Assembly (NCBI RefSeq): GCF_004357765.1
Contig: NZ_SMTE01000010.1
Span: 229,906 to 293,905 of the forward strand
Length of the DNA: 64,000 nt
Source: Pseudomonas putida
GTDB lineage: Bacteria; Pseudomonadota; Gammaproteobacteria; Pseudomonadales; Pseudomonadaceae
Reading direction: 5' to 3'
Shown here piece after piece: positions 44,472-53,681 of this stretch. The stretch's first letter is position 1, and each line of letters starts with the position of its first letter. Made by a program: the position numbers and the translations under genes. Below the pieces are notes generated by a model. The model ran no database searches, was not told the DNA's origin, and worked only from the letters and a program-made list of their open reading frames with translations.

Positions 44472-45464
44472 TCAGCCGACCTGGCGCCGGCGGCGCTGCA
44501 GCAATGGACGCGCCACCAGGCAGACGAACACCGGCCCGCCGGCCAGCAGGTAGAAGTAAAAAGTGACCGCGCGCCAGATCAGTATGGCGGCAGCCGCTGT
44601 CGAGCTGCCGACCAGGGGCGCGAGCAGGCTCGCCGAGGTCAGCTCGGCGGCTCCCGCGCCGCCGGGGAGCAGGCTGAACTGGCCCGCGCTCAGTGACAGC
44701 ATCTGCACCAGAAAGCTGGGAATCCAGGCAAGGTCCACCCCCAACCCTCGTACCACCAGGTACAGCACGCTGTAGCGCAGGCTCCAGTGCGCGCAGGTGA
44801 GCGCGAACACCAGTGCCAAGGTACGTTTGGGCAGCCGCCAGGTCTGCGCCAAGGCTCTGATGAAGCGCAGCAGCTTGCGTGCCCAGCGACGCCTGCGTTG
44901 CGGCGACATACCGAGCCCACGCAACAGCCGGCCGTTGAAGCGCATCATGCCGTGCCGATAGCGCAGCAAGGCGGCGATCGCTCCCAGTGCCGAACACATC
45001 AACAGCGCGCTGCCCAGCAGCATGTCCTGCTGGCTGCGCCCCAGGCTGTGGAACAAGGCGTAACCGGCAATCGCCAGCATGGCGCAGAAGAAAAACACCA
45101 AATCATTCAGCTGATCCATGGCGAACACGGCGCCACTGCGTGCGGGGCCGATACGGTCGCGGGCGAGCAGGGTCATCAGGGTCAGCGGCCCGCCGCTGCC
45201 ACCGGGTGTCGTGCAAATGGCGAACTCGGTGGCCATCACCACGCCAAGGCTGCGCACCCGGCCCAGTTGGGCACCCTGTTGACCGAGCAACAGACGCAGG
45301 CGTATGGCGTTGATGATCCAGCACAGCAAGATCATTCCCAGAAGGGTCAGCAGCAACCCGCTGTCGAAGGCCTTGAGCCGCGGCAGCAATTCGTTGCCGC
45401 CGAGCAAGGCCGGCACCAGTACCGCACACAGCAGCGCCAGTGCCAGCCAACCCAGGCGGTTCAT
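44472..45464 (-). CDS. Lysylphosphatidylglycerol synthase-like membrane protein (UPF0104)
   Basis: 330 residues with about eight hydrophobic segments and conserved blocks LTLMTLLARDRIGPARSGAVFAMDQLND and SLSAGQFSLLPGGAGAAE (the G-rich loop of this family). It matches the transmembrane (flippase-like) half of MprF without the aminoacyl-transferase half. It overlaps the upstream deacetylase gene by four bases and is the last gene of a three-gene operon with a glycosyltransferase. A role in moving a glycolipid across the membrane is inference. Confidence 0.83.
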   Translation of the reverse strand: MNRLGWLALALLCAVLVPALLGGNELLPRLKAFDSGLLLTLLGMILLCWIINAIRLRLLLGQQGAQLGRVRSLGVVMATEFAICTTPGGSGGPLTLMTLLARDRIGPARSGAVFAMDQLNDLVFFFCAMLAIAGYALFHSLGRSQQDMLLGSALLMCSALGAIAALLRYRHGMMRFNGRLLRGLGMSPQRRRRWARKLLRFIRALAQTWRLPKRTLALVFALTCAHWSLRYSVLYLVVRGLGVDLAWIPSFLVQMLSLSAGQFSLLPGGAGAAELTSASLLAPLVGSSTAAAAILIWRAVTFYFYLLAGGPVFVCLVARPLLQRRRRQVG

Positions 45465-46225
45465 GCGCGGGCCTGGCGCTGCAGCCAGGCGGCTTTGGTC
45501 AAGGGTTCACGGCCCTGGGCCAGCAGAACCTTGAGCGTGTCCAGCCAATATTGGCGCGAACTGCGGTGACGCATGTCCACCGGATGCAGTCCCAGACGCA
45601 AGGTATCGGCCTCGCGCCAGCGCTTGCGCTGCCACTCGCACACTGCCCTGGATAACCCGCGGCGCCAGGCACTGCGCGCGCTCCACACCAGGCCGGGCGC
45701 GTCGATGGCAGCGAACTCCGGCAGCCGGTAGAGGTGCTGCGGGGTGCTCGTGTAGCTTAGCGGCAGGCGGCGCAATGCCTGGCGGGTACCCTCGCTCATC
45801 AGCCAGGCCGGGGCGACGAACCCTTGTACCGGCCAGCCGTGTCGCGCGAACACTGCCAGGCCTGCTTCCAGGCGCTCCAAGGCCTGGGCCTGATCCAGGG
45901 CGAAAAACTCACCTTCGTGGGTGTACACCCGGCGCATGAAGAATTCAGCAGGGTTGCGGGCCGGTGGGCCGTCGTCGGCATGGTAGAAACCATGCAGGGC
46001 CAGTTCGTCGCCACGGGCCAGGCGCTGCTCGAGCAGTTGGCAGAAGGCGGGGGCACCGCCCAGCGGGTTACGGTGGTGGAAATCCGGTACCACCAACCAG
46101 GTCATCGGTACCGTGCCCAAGGCATCGACGGCTTCGACGAACGGCTGGTAGTCCGCCCAGGTCTCTGGCGCCACGTCATGCAACACCAGCATCAGGCTAG
46201 GCGCCGTGGAATCGGCCTCAACCAT
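45461..46225 (-). CDS. DUF2334 polysaccharide-deacetylase-like protein
   Basis: 254 residues. The N-terminal LMLVLHDVAPETWADYQPFV has the HD pair of carbohydrate-esterase-4-like enzymes, and LVVPDFHHRNPLGG, ELALHGFYHADDG (His-x3-His) and GFVAPAWLM carry the other metal and catalytic residues. DUF2334 proteins are related to NodB-type deacetylases. Start ATG 46225 overlaps the glycosyltransferase stop region by 8 bases; its own end overlaps the UPF0104 gene by 4. It probably N- or O-deacetylates the product of the neighbouring glycosyltransferase. Confidence 0.85.
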   Translation of the reverse strand: MVEADSTAPSLMLVLHDVAPETWADYQPFVEAVDALGTVPMTWLVVPDFHHRNPLGGAPAFCQLLEQRLARGDELALHGFYHADDGPPARNPAEFFMRRVYTHEGEFFALDQAQALERLEAGLAVFARHGWPVQGFVAPAWLMSEGTRQALRRLPLSYTSTPQHLYRLPEFAAIDAPGLVWSARSAWRRGLSRAVCEWQRKRWREADTLRLGLHPVDMRHRSSRQYWLDTLKVLLAQGREPLTKAAWLQRQARA

Positions 46226-47339
46226 GGGCGCGTACCTGTGGCTGGTGGCCCAGCACCGCCTGGTAATGTTGCAGCAGGCCGCTGACTACGTTGTCCCACG
46301 AATAGTGCTGCTCGACATGACGGCGGGCTTGGAGCCCGAGCTTGCGCACGCCAGCCTCGAACGTCTCGCGTACGGCCTGGGCCATGGCCCGACCGTCGTT
46401 AGCCTGGCAGAGGCTGCCGCATTGCTCGTTGACCAGCTCGCCAAAGGCTCCGGCGCGCACCGCCACTACCGGCGTGGCGCTGGCCATGGCTTCGAGGATC
46501 ACCAGGCCGAAGGTTTCCTGGTCGCCGGCATGCACCAGCAGATCGGCACTGGCCATCAACCGCGCTACTTCATCCGGCGGGCAGAAATGGTCGATGACGC
46601 TGACGTTGTCGGGCACGGCGGCCGGCATGTTCGAGCCCACCAGCAACAGGTGGTAAGGCTGGCCCAGGTGCCGTATGCAGTCGAGCAGTACCGGCAGGTT
46701 CTTTTCCCGCGAGCCACGGCCGGCATAGATCAGCAGGCGGCTGGTGTCGGGTATGCCGAGTTGGGCGCGCAGTTGTGGGTCACGGTGCGCGGGGTTGAAG
46801 GTGGCGAGGTCGACCCCCAGGCGTTGGACATGCACGTCGCGCACGCCCAGGCGGCGCAGCTTGTCAGCCATGACCTGACTGGGCGCCAGGACCCGGTCGA
46901 AATTGCCGTAGAGCTTGCTGACATAGGCCTCGACGTTCGGCGTGAACCAATTGCCCATGCGGTTGCTCACCAGCAGCGGCAAATCGGAGTGATAGAAGCC
47001 GATTACCGGCACATCCAGCTTACGGCGCGCCTCCAGCGCCGCCCAAGCGGTCAGGTACGGGTCGCCGACTTCGATCAGGTCGGGTTGCAACTGGCGCAAG
47101 ACGTTGCACCAGGGCGCCAGGCGTACCGGAAAGCGGTAACCCTTGCCGAACGGCAGAGGAGGGGCGGGCACGGTGTAGACGCCGTCGTCATGACTGGCGT
47201 TGCGACCGGGGATCAACAGGCTATGGCGTACGCCCGGGATGGCGTCGAGGCGGTGATGTTTGGCATCAAGATAGGTACGTACGCCGCCGCTCGCCGGGGC
47301 GTAGAACATGGTGATGTCGGCGATGTGCACGATCAGCAT
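46218..47339 (-). CDS. GT4-type glycosyltransferase
   Basis: About 373 residues of the GT-B fold. The N-terminal half has MFYAPASGGVRTYLDAKH (donor/acceptor loop) and the C-terminal half has YAGRGSREKNLPVLLDCI (Lys/Glu nucleotide-sugar contacts) and HAGDQETFGLVILEAMASATPVVAV (E-x7-E motif), typical of retaining GT4 enzymes. It transfers a sugar to a lipid or glycan at the cytoplasmic face. GGAGG lies only one base from ATG 47339, so GTG 47330 is a possible alternative. It is the first gene of the operon with a deacetylase and a flippase-like protein. Confidence 0.86.
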   Translation of the reverse strand: MLIVHIADITMFYAPASGGVRTYLDAKHHRLDAIPGVRHSLLIPGRNASHDDGVYTVPAPPLPFGKGYRFPVRLAPWCNVLRQLQPDLIEVGDPYLTAWAALEARRKLDVPVIGFYHSDLPLLVSNRMGNWFTPNVEAYVSKLYGNFDRVLAPSQVMADKLRRLGVRDVHVQRLGVDLATFNPAHRDPQLRAQLGIPDTSRLLIYAGRGSREKNLPVLLDCIRHLGQPYHLLLVGSNMPAAVPDNVSVIDHFCPPDEVARLMASADLLVHAGDQETFGLVILEAMASATPVVAVRAGAFGELVNEQCGSLCQANDGRAMAQAVRETFEAGVRKLGLQARRHVEQHYSWDNVVSGLLQHYQAVLGHQPQVRAHG

Positions 47340-47462
47340 CCCTCCAGGATCGTCTTCGGGTCTGTCATCCGGCTGTAACCCACCGGCGATGACGCACCTA
47401 GAAGTTGACCTACATGAAGGATAGTTTGTTCGATCGAGCTTGGGTGGGGCGGGAGGTACTTT

Positions 47463-47531
47463 GCGGGTAAACCTCTCATACAGAATCGAAACCCCAAGGG
47501 TCACGATTTCTGTAGGAGCGGGTTTACCCGC
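47463..47531. repeat. Diverged REP pair between mcpG and the glycosyltransferase operon
   Basis: GCGGGTAAACC (47463-47473) is the exact complement of GGTTTACCCGC (47521-47531), with an inner partial pairing CAGAATCG / CGATTTCTG. It lies beyond the mcpG stop codon, where it could end that transcript. Confidence 0.7.
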
Positions 47532-47555
47532 GATAAAGGCGACGCGGTCTGTCGG

Positions 47556-49430
47556 TTAGATCCGGAAGCTCCCAACCAGCTGCTTCAGTCGCGTTGCCTG
47601 TTGCTCCAGGTCCGAACAGGCGCGCAATGTTGCCTGCAGGTTTTCGACGCCTTCCTGATTGAGCATGTTGATTTCGTTGATGTCCATGTTGATCGAGTCG
47701 ACCACGGCGGTCTGTTCCTCGGTTGCAGTGGCCACCGATTGGTTCATGCCGTCGATCTCGCCGATACGAACGGTTACGCTGTCCAGGCGCTCACCGGCCT
47801 GGTTGGCGATTTCCATGCTGTCCTGGCTGTGGCGCTGGCTCTGGCCCATGGTCTCGACCGACTCGCGGGCACCGACCTGCAGTTCCTCGATCATGGTCTG
47901 TACCTGTTGCGCCGACTCCTGGGTGCGGTGCGCCAGATTGCGCACCTCATCGGCGACCACAGCGAAGCCACGGCCGGCTTCGCCTGCGCGTGCCGCCTCG
48001 ATCGCGGCGTTGAGTGCCAGCAAGTTGGTCTGCTGGGAAATGCTGGTGATCACCTCGAGAATCTGGCCGATATTGACGGTCTTGCTGTTGAGGGTCTCGA
48101 TGTGAGCGCTGGACGAGACGATCAGGTCAGACAGACGATTCATCGCCTGGATGTTGCGCTCCACCACCTGCTGTCCTTCCTCGGCCAGCAGCCGTGCGGA
48201 GCTGGCGTGCTGCGAGGCTTGCGCGGCGTTGCCGGCGATCTCCTGGGCAGCGGCGCCCAGTTCGTTGATGGCAGCGGCGACACTGTTGGTGCGGTTGGAT
48301 TGTTCGTCGGAGTTGCTCATCGACGAGTTGGAGGCACTGATCACCCGCAAGGCCACTTCATTGACCTGCTCGGTGGCTGAGGACACTTCGCGGATCGAGT
48401 CGTGGATGCGTTCGACGAAGCGGTTGAAGGCTGCGCCGAGGATGCCGAACTCGTCGTGATTGTGGATGGCCAGGCGGCGGGTAAGATCGCCTTCGCCTTC
48501 GGCGATGTTCTCCATGGCGCGGGTCATGGTGTGCAGGGGTTGCATCAGCACACGGATCAACAGGCCGAGCAGGGCGATGATGATCACCACCGCCACCACG
48601 GTGGCGATCACCGCCGACGTGCGGAAAGTGCTGAGCATGGTGAAGGCTTTGTCCTTGTCCACTGACAGGCCGATATACCAATTGGCCGAGGGCAGACCTT
48701 TGATCGGTGTGAAACTCAACAGTCGCGCTTGACCATCGGCCTCGACTTCGGTCAGGTCGGCGGACAGTTTAGGCGAGTTGTGCGGGAACAAGTCCGACAG
48801 CGACTTCATTACCAGATTCTGGTCCGGGTGAACCAGAATCTTGCCCTGGTCATTGACCAGGAAGGCGTAGCCCATGCCGCCGAAGTTCAGCGAGTTGATG
48901 ATCTGCACCAGGCCATCGAGAGCCAGATCGCCGCCCACCACGCCGACGCTGGACGACACTTTGTCGATGATGCCGATGACCATCTTGTTGGTGGTCATGT
49001 CGATGTAGGGTTCGGTGAGCATGACGCCGCTGGCGTTCATGCCATCCTTGTACCAGGGGCGGGTGCGCGGGTCGTAGCCGTCGGGCATCGTCGCATCGGG
49101 ACGTACGCTGAAGCTGCCGTCGACTTTGCCCAGATACACGGTCAGGAAGCTCGAGGTCAGGGCGCTCTGGCCCATCAGTGTTTCAGCCGTTGCAGGTGAC
49201 TGTGCAATGTTCTGTGCCAGGTTTTCCACCAGTTTGATTCGGCCATCGAACAGATTGCGAATGTTGGTGGAAGTCGATTCACCCATCTCGGAGAGATAGT
49301 TCTCCAGGTTGGCCCGAATTGCATTGCGTTGCAGATAGTCGTTGTACAGGGTGAAGAGGCTGAAGGCGAGTATGACGATCAGCGATGCTGCTAGAAGAAT
49401 CTTGTGGCTGAATCGAAGGCTTCTTTTCAT
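47556..49430 (-). CDS. mcpG: Methyl-accepting chemotaxis protein, dCache type (McpG-like)
   Basis: 624 residues: membrane segment ([19 protein letters not shown]), periplasmic double-Cache domain, second segment ([21 protein letters not shown]), HAMP and a signalling hairpin with the tip [26 protein letters not shown]. The ligand pocket has Y119-x4-R124-x-W126-Y127 ([11 protein letters not shown]) and Asp in VVGGDLAL, the amino-acid motif of PctA/B/C-type receptors. By synteny after purU and the glycosyltransferase operon, it corresponds to the GABA receptor McpG (PP1371) of P. putida; ligand identity here is inferred. Confidence 0.85.
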   Translation of the reverse strand: MKRSLRFSHKILLAASLIVILAFSLFTLYNDYLQRNAIRANLENYLSEMGESTSTNIRNLFDGRIKLVENLAQNIAQSPATAETLMGQSALTSSFLTVYLGKVDGSFSVRPDATMPDGYDPRTRPWYKDGMNASGVMLTEPYIDMTTNKMVIGIIDKVSSSVGVVGGDLALDGLVQIINSLNFGGMGYAFLVNDQGKILVHPDQNLVMKSLSDLFPHNSPKLSADLTEVEADGQARLLSFTPIKGLPSANWYIGLSVDKDKAFTMLSTFRTSAVIATVVAVVIIIALLGLLIRVLMQPLHTMTRAMENIAEGEGDLTRRLAIHNHDEFGILGAAFNRFVERIHDSIREVSSATEQVNEVALRVISASNSSMSNSDEQSNRTNSVAAAINELGAAAQEIAGNAAQASQHASSARLLAEEGQQVVERNIQAMNRLSDLIVSSSAHIETLNSKTVNIGQILEVITSISQQTNLLALNAAIEAARAGEAGRGFAVVADEVRNLAHRTQESAQQVQTMIEELQVGARESVETMGQSQRHSQDSMEIANQAGERLDSVTVRIGEIDGMNQSVATATEEQTAVVDSINMDINEINMLNQEGVENLQATLRACSDLEQQATRLKQLVGSFRI

Positions 49431-49597
49431 GGCGTAATCGGTTCCGCTAAGGTTTAAATCGGGTGTTCGCACGCAAGGGGCTGCAAAACAGTGCAACATC
49501 CCGCTAAGTCCTTTTAGGGTTGTTACTGTCTTTCACGCGAATCTCACCGTTGCTATCGGCCACGGGCTTGCAAAGCTTGAACAGAGGATGGAAGAAC

Positions 49598-51073
49598 ATG
49601 ACGGATACTTCGCAGATAGTGGTGGGTGCCGGCCCGGACGGCCTGCCGGTCAGCCAGGCCATGCGCCTGGCCAACCGCCACGGGCTGGTGGCCGGTGCCA
49701 CCGGGACGGGCAAGACCGTCACCCTGCAGCACTTGGCCGAGGCCTTCAGCGATGCCGGTGTGGCCGTGTTCGCCGCCGATATCAAGGGTGATCTGTGTGG
49801 CCTTGGCGCAGCTGGGGTACCGCAGGGCAAGGTGGCCGAGCGAATCGCCGGCATGCCGTGGCTGGGTCATTCGCCCAAGGCTTATCCGGTCAGCCTGTGG
49901 GACATCGCCGGGCAGTCCGGCCATCCGCTGCGCACGACCCTCACCGACATGGGGCCTCTGTTGCTGGGCAATCTGCTGGAACTGACCGACAGCCAGCAGG
50001 CTGCGCTGTATGCGGCGTTCAAGGTGGCGGATCGCGAGGGCTTGTTGTTACTCGACCTGAAAGACCTCAAGGCGTTGCTCGGCCACCTGAAGGACAATCC
50101 ACAGCTACTCGGCGATGACAGCGCGTTGATGACTGGCGCGTCGACCCAGGCCTTGTTGCGGCGTCTGGCGACTCTGGAACAGCAGGGTGCGGAGGCCCTG
50201 TTCGGCGAACCGGCATTGCAACTGGAGGACCTGCTGCGGCCGGAGGTCGACGGCCGGGGTCGCATCCACCTGCTCGACGCCAGTCGCCTGGTGCACGAGG
50301 CGCCCAAGGTCTACGCGACCTTCCTGTTATGGCTGCTGGCTGAATTGTTCGAGCAGTTGCCCGAGCGCGGCGATGCCGACAAACCGGTGCTGGCCTTGTT
50401 CTTCGACGAAGCCCACCTGTTGTTCAACGGCACCCCCAGAGCGTTGCAGGATCGTCTCGAGCAAGTGGTGCGGCTGATTCGTTCGAAAGGTGTCGGTGTG
50501 TACTTCGTGACCCAATCGCCGGGGGACCTGCCCGATGCCGTACTGGCTCAGTTGGGTCTACGCATCCAGCATGGCCTGCGGGCGTTCACCGCCAAGGAAC
50601 AGAAGTCGTTGCGAGCCGTTGCCGATGGTTTTCGCCCCAATCCGGCCTTCGACACCCTGGCGGTGTTGACCGAACTGGGCATTGGCGAGGCACTGGTCGG
50701 CACGCTGGAGGAAAAGGGGACGCCGGCGATGGTCCAGCGAGTGCTGGTGGCACCGCCTCAGTCGCGCATCGGGCCATTGAGCGCAACTGAGCGCAGCGCG
50801 CTGATCGCATCCTCGTCATTGGCCGGGCGCTATGACAAGCCGGTTGATCGTGAGTCAGCCTATGAAATGCTGACCCAGCGCAAGGGCGAGCCGGCGGAGC
50901 CGGCGCCGGTGCCCAAGGTGGACGAGGAGAGCCTTGCCGACAAGGCAGGGGACTTCCTGCAGAGCGCAGCGGGGCAGGCAATCAAGTCGGCGGTGCGCCA
51001 GGCGGCGAACCAGTTGGGGCGGCAGTTGGTGCGGGGTTTGATGGGGTCGCTGTTGGGGAACAAGAAGCGTTAG
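49598..51073 (+). CDS. HerA-like ATPase of the DUF853 (YjgR) family
   Basis: 491 residues. Walker A is GATGTGKT at residues 33-40, Walker B is ALFFDEAHLLF (near residue 272) and a Gln-rich sensor follows (VTQSPGDLPDAVLAQLGLRIQHGLRAF). DUF853/YjgR proteins are hexameric HerA/VirB4-type ATPases of unknown biological role. ATG 49598 follows GAGGATGG and begins the family consensus. It stands alone and is followed by an inverted REP pair. The C-terminal 60 residues are a charged tail ending GSLLGNKKR. Confidence 0.87.
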   Translation: MTDTSQIVVGAGPDGLPVSQAMRLANRHGLVAGATGTGKTVTLQHLAEAFSDAGVAVFAADIKGDLCGLGAAGVPQGKVAERIAGMPWLGHSPKAYPVSLWDIAGQSGHPLRTTLTDMGPLLLGNLLELTDSQQAALYAAFKVADREGLLLLDLKDLKALLGHLKDNPQLLGDDSALMTGASTQALLRRLATLEQQGAEALFGEPALQLEDLLRPEVDGRGRIHLLDASRLVHEAPKVYATFLLWLLAELFEQLPERGDADKPVLALFFDEAHLLFNGTPRALQDRLEQVVRLIRSKGVGVYFVTQSPGDLPDAVLAQLGLRIQHGLRAFTAKEQKSLRAVADGFRPNPAFDTLAVLTELGIGEALVGTLEEKGTPAMVQRVLVAPPQSRIGPLSATERSALIASSSLAGRYDKPVDRESAYEMLTQRKGEPAEPAPVPKVDEESLADKAGDFLQSAAGQAIKSAVRQAANQLGRQLVRGLMGSLLGNKKR

Positions 51074-51144
51074 CGAATACGCTCACCAGGACAAGCGCTA
51101 TCAGGCTAATGCCGGTCAGTTAAGCAATTGGGGGCCGCTTCGCG

Positions 51145-51234
51145 GCCCTTCGCGGGCAAGCCCGCTCCCACAAAGATCGCGCATTTCCTGAACTCAGCGC
51201 AAAACTTGTAGGAGCGGGCTTGCCCGCGAAGGGC
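51145..51234. repeat. 24-base inverted REP pair between the HerA-like gene and pitA
   Basis: 51145-51168 is the exact reverse complement of 51211-51234, with a 42-base loop. The arms carry the CGCGGGCAAGCCCGCTCC core. Pairing may continue outward (GGGGCCGC / GCAGCCCC). The flanking genes converge. Confidence 0.88.
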
Positions 51235-51264
51235 TGCAGAGCAGCCCCCATCTGACAGGATCAG

Positions 51265-52737
51265 TCAGGCCAACGCTTTAGAGGCCAGCCAGAACAGTCC
51301 GGCGGCCAAGCCCATCGAAGCAGGCAGGGTCAGCACCCACGCCAGCAGGATGGTCTTCACCGTGCCGCCTTGCAGGCCGCTCTTGTTGGCGACCATGGTG
51401 CCGGCCACGCCGGACGACAGCACGTGGGTGGTCGATACCGGCAAGCTGAACACGTTGGCCATGCCGATGGCACAGGCCGCAGTGATCTGTGCAGACATGC
51501 CCTGGGCATAGGTCATGCCCTGCTTGCCGATCTTCTCGCCAACGGTCAGGACCACGCGCTTCCAGCCAACCATGGTGCCCAGGCCCAGGGCCAGGGCAAC
51601 GGCCACGATCACCCAGAATGGTGCATATTCGGTGGTGGCGGTGAGGTCCTTGCGCAGTTTTTCCAGGTCGGATTTCTCACGGGCGTCCAGGCCAGGCAGC
51701 TTGCCGACCTTTTTCGCGGTGTCGTCCAGGCACAGCAGGTAGCGACGTACTTCCACGCGCTTGTCGGCGCTGAGGGCGTGGTAGTCGGTCACGCCCTTGA
51801 GCGAGGACTGCAGCGCGGCGATGGTCGGTTCGGTCTGTTGCGGGTTGCAGCTGAACTGCTCCGGCAGGTCGCTGGACTTGGCCTTGCCCAAGGCCAGGAA
51901 TTCGCCCAGCGTCGCTTCGTTGCGCTGATAGAACTGACTCATGTGCAGGGTCGCATCGCGGGTGCGTTCGATCTGGTAGGTCGTGCTGTTGAGGTCGAGC
52001 ACGAACTTGGCCGGAACGATGCCGATCAGGACCAGCATGATCAGACCGATACCTTTCTGACCGTCGTTGGAACCGTGTACGAAGCTCACGCCCATCGCCG
52101 AAATCACCAGGACCAGGCGGTTCCAGAAGGGGGGATGCTTCTTGTCGTCGAGCTTGCGACGCTGTTCCGGCGTCTTGTGCATCTTCGACAGCGGACGCCA
52201 CCATTTCAACCCGATCAGCACCAGCGCCGCGACGGCGAAGCCGGCCATCGGCGAGACCACCAGCGACATGGCGATGTCGATCGCCTTCTGCCAGTTGACC
52301 CCATCACCCAGCGGGATGTCGTTGATCAGAGCGTTGGCCAGGCCCACGCCAAGGATCGACCCGATCAAGGTGTGCGAGCTGGAGGCGGGGATGCCGAAGT
52401 ACCAGGTGCCCAGGTTCCAGGTGATGGCCGCAGCCAGCAACGAGAACACCATGGCCAGGCCATGGCCGGTGTTCACGTTGATCAGCAGTTCGACCGGCAG
52501 CAGGTGCACGATGGCATAGGCCACCCCCACACCGCCGAGCAGAACGCCAAGGAAGTTGAACACCCCGGAGAAGAACACGGCCAGGTGCGGTGGCATGGCT
52601 TTGGTATAGATGACGGTGGCTACCGCGTTGGCGGTGTCATGAAAGCCATTGATGAACTCGAATGCGAGCACGAAGGTCAGGGCGAGTAGCAGGCTCACCA
52701 ACACCCAGGCATCCAGTCCGCTGAATAAATCGATCAT
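51265..52737 (-). CDS. pitA: Low-affinity inorganic phosphate transporter (Pit family)
   Basis: 490 residues with the Pit signature GFHDTANAVATVIYT near the start and GANDGQ-type GSNDGQKGIG in the second half; about ten hydrophobic segments flank a large cytoplasmic loop (residues 235-380). It imports metal-phosphate complexes driven by the proton gradient. ATG 52737 begins MIDLFSGLDAWVLVSLLLAL; 21 further codons upstream are not family-like. It may serve phosphate and divalent-metal uptake. The 300 bases upstream hold no other gene. Confidence 0.92.
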   Translation of the reverse strand: MIDLFSGLDAWVLVSLLLALTFVLAFEFINGFHDTANAVATVIYTKAMPPHLAVFFSGVFNFLGVLLGGVGVAYAIVHLLPVELLINVNTGHGLAMVFSLLAAAITWNLGTWYFGIPASSSHTLIGSILGVGLANALINDIPLGDGVNWQKAIDIAMSLVVSPMAGFAVAALVLIGLKWWRPLSKMHKTPEQRRKLDDKKHPPFWNRLVLVISAMGVSFVHGSNDGQKGIGLIMLVLIGIVPAKFVLDLNSTTYQIERTRDATLHMSQFYQRNEATLGEFLALGKAKSSDLPEQFSCNPQQTEPTIAALQSSLKGVTDYHALSADKRVEVRRYLLCLDDTAKKVGKLPGLDAREKSDLEKLRKDLTATTEYAPFWVIVAVALALGLGTMVGWKRVVLTVGEKIGKQGMTYAQGMSAQITAACAIGMANVFSLPVSTTHVLSSGVAGTMVANKSGLQGGTVKTILLAWVLTLPASMGLAAGLFWLASKALA

Positions 52738-53040
52738 GAAGGTTGTCTGGCGGTCATAGGGGGGCCGGATTATGCCAGAAAACCTTGGCAATCGATGCAC
52801 CCGCAGCTGACCGATGGCCCTGCCGCGGACCGTTCGATACCCCCGTTCAGCGAAGCGGGGAGACCGACATTTCTATTGAATTTCGGCAAACGTCTGAGAA
52901 AATCTGGAAAAACTTAAGGCTTCGGTGTGGGTTGCCTAATTCAAACGGTTGTATGAAATTTGTGTAATTCCATTTCATCTTCAGCCTGGCAGCGATAATC
53001 CGCCCGCATCGAGCGATGCGGGCGCAGAGTGCCGGATGGC
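52738..53040. other. Intergenic region upstream of pitA
   Basis: 303 bases between pitA and the small gene at 53041-53241, both on the minus strand. It holds a hairpin (CGCCCGCATCG-A-GCGATGCGGGCG, about 53000-53025) that should end the small gene, and an AT-richer stretch at 52870-52980 likely to contain the pitA promoter. I see no other gene. Confidence 0.65.
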
Positions 53041-53241
53041 TCAGGCGTCGTCGCCGCGCAGCTCTTTTTCCATTTTTTCCAGTTCTTCGTTGAAAGCCTG
53101 GTCACGGATGCTGGCGCGTTTGCGCCACGGTTTACGCTCTGGATCCGGTTGAGCGGCATAGGTGGTGACTTCACCACCATAAACTTCCTTGTAACGTTCA
53201 GCCTGGCGCTCGAGTTCCGCGCGCAGTTCGTCTTTCGTCAC
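53041..53241 (-). CDS. Conserved 66-residue charged protein
   Basis: MTKDELRAELERQAERYKEVYGGEV opens an almost all-helical, highly charged protein with a central Pro/Lys turn (PDPERKPWRKRASIRD) and an acidic helical end (EELEKMEKELRGDDA). There are no Cys, membrane segment or enzyme motif. It starts with GTG at 53241; CAGGTA lies 8 bases upstream. It is bounded by a hairpin downstream. I recognise it only as a small conserved Pseudomonas hypothetical between pitA and pcaR. Confidence 0.7.
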   Translation of the reverse strand: MTKDELRAELERQAERYKEVYGGEVTTYAAQPDPERKPWRKRASIRDQAFNEELEKMEKELRGDDA

Positions 53242-53460
53242 AGTAGTACCTGATTCAAGTTGTAGGGTCGTTCGCCCGACGTGCGCACGAAAGTGCCAAA
53301 ATGGTATTGCACCATCGGCAGTGCAGCGTTCAGTCAGGCGCGGGCGATTATAGCAATCGACAAAACGCCCCGGCGGGATCTTTACCGACTATTGACCGGG
53401 GGGGACGATAATGCTTGAGGATAAACAACGCATCCTGCTATCGCTAACCAGTTTGAAAGG

Positions 53461-53481
53461 GGCGAACTCGGAAAGTTCGCC
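53461..53481. other. Short perfect hairpin in the pcaR upstream region
   Basis: GGCGAACT pairs with AGTTCGCC around CGGAA. It is outside any gene and lies 14 bases beyond the orphan minus-strand terminator. No function can be given. Confidence 0.5.
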
Positions 53482-53494
53482 AATGCGCAGGCAC

Positions 53495-53527
53495 AAATAA
53501 AACGGCCCCGCACAAGGCGAGGCCGTT
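53495..53527 (-). terminator. Orphan intrinsic terminator on the minus strand
   Basis: On the minus strand AACGGCC-TCGC pairs with GCGG-GGCCGTT around CTTGT and is followed by TTATTT. The inner T-G pair exists only in minus-strand RNA (the plus strand would have C-A), and only the minus strand ends in T's. No minus-strand gene ends here. Confidence 0.72.
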
Positions 53528-53587
53528 GCCTGGGGACTTCTACGGTGGGTACCTGACCAGTCTCTCCAAAGAAGCCACATGTGGCAT
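53498..53587 (-). ncRNA. Candidate small RNA divergent from pcaR
   Basis: A possible promoter on the minus strand has TTGACC (53620-53615) and TATACC (53599-53594), 15 bases apart, just beside the PcaR operator. Transcription from there to the terminator at 53495-53527 would give an RNA of about 90 bases. It contains the 12-base palindrome GCCACATGTGGC (53573-53584) and a 15-codon frame without a Shine-Dalgarno. I know no named RNA of this sequence. The promoter spacing is suboptimal, so the call is tentative. Confidence 0.35.
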
Positions 53588-53623
53588 GAGCAAGGTATAA
53601 GCAAATGTGGCAGCGGTCAATTG

Positions 53624-53654
53624 CGATTATCGGCCGTTCGTTCGATAATCGCAC
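53624..53654. promoter_or_regulatory. PcaR operator upstream of pcaR
   Basis: GTTCGATAATCGCAC at 53640-53654 is, base for base, the 15-base sequence I recall for PcaR binding at pcaIJ. With GCGATTATCG at 53623-53632 it forms a perfect 10-base inverted repeat with a 10-base spacer, half-site starts 19 bases apart. It ends 28 bases before the pcaR ATG, fitting autoregulation. Confidence 0.75.
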
Positions 53655-53681
53655 GAACCAGCGTTATTTTTGAGGTGACCG

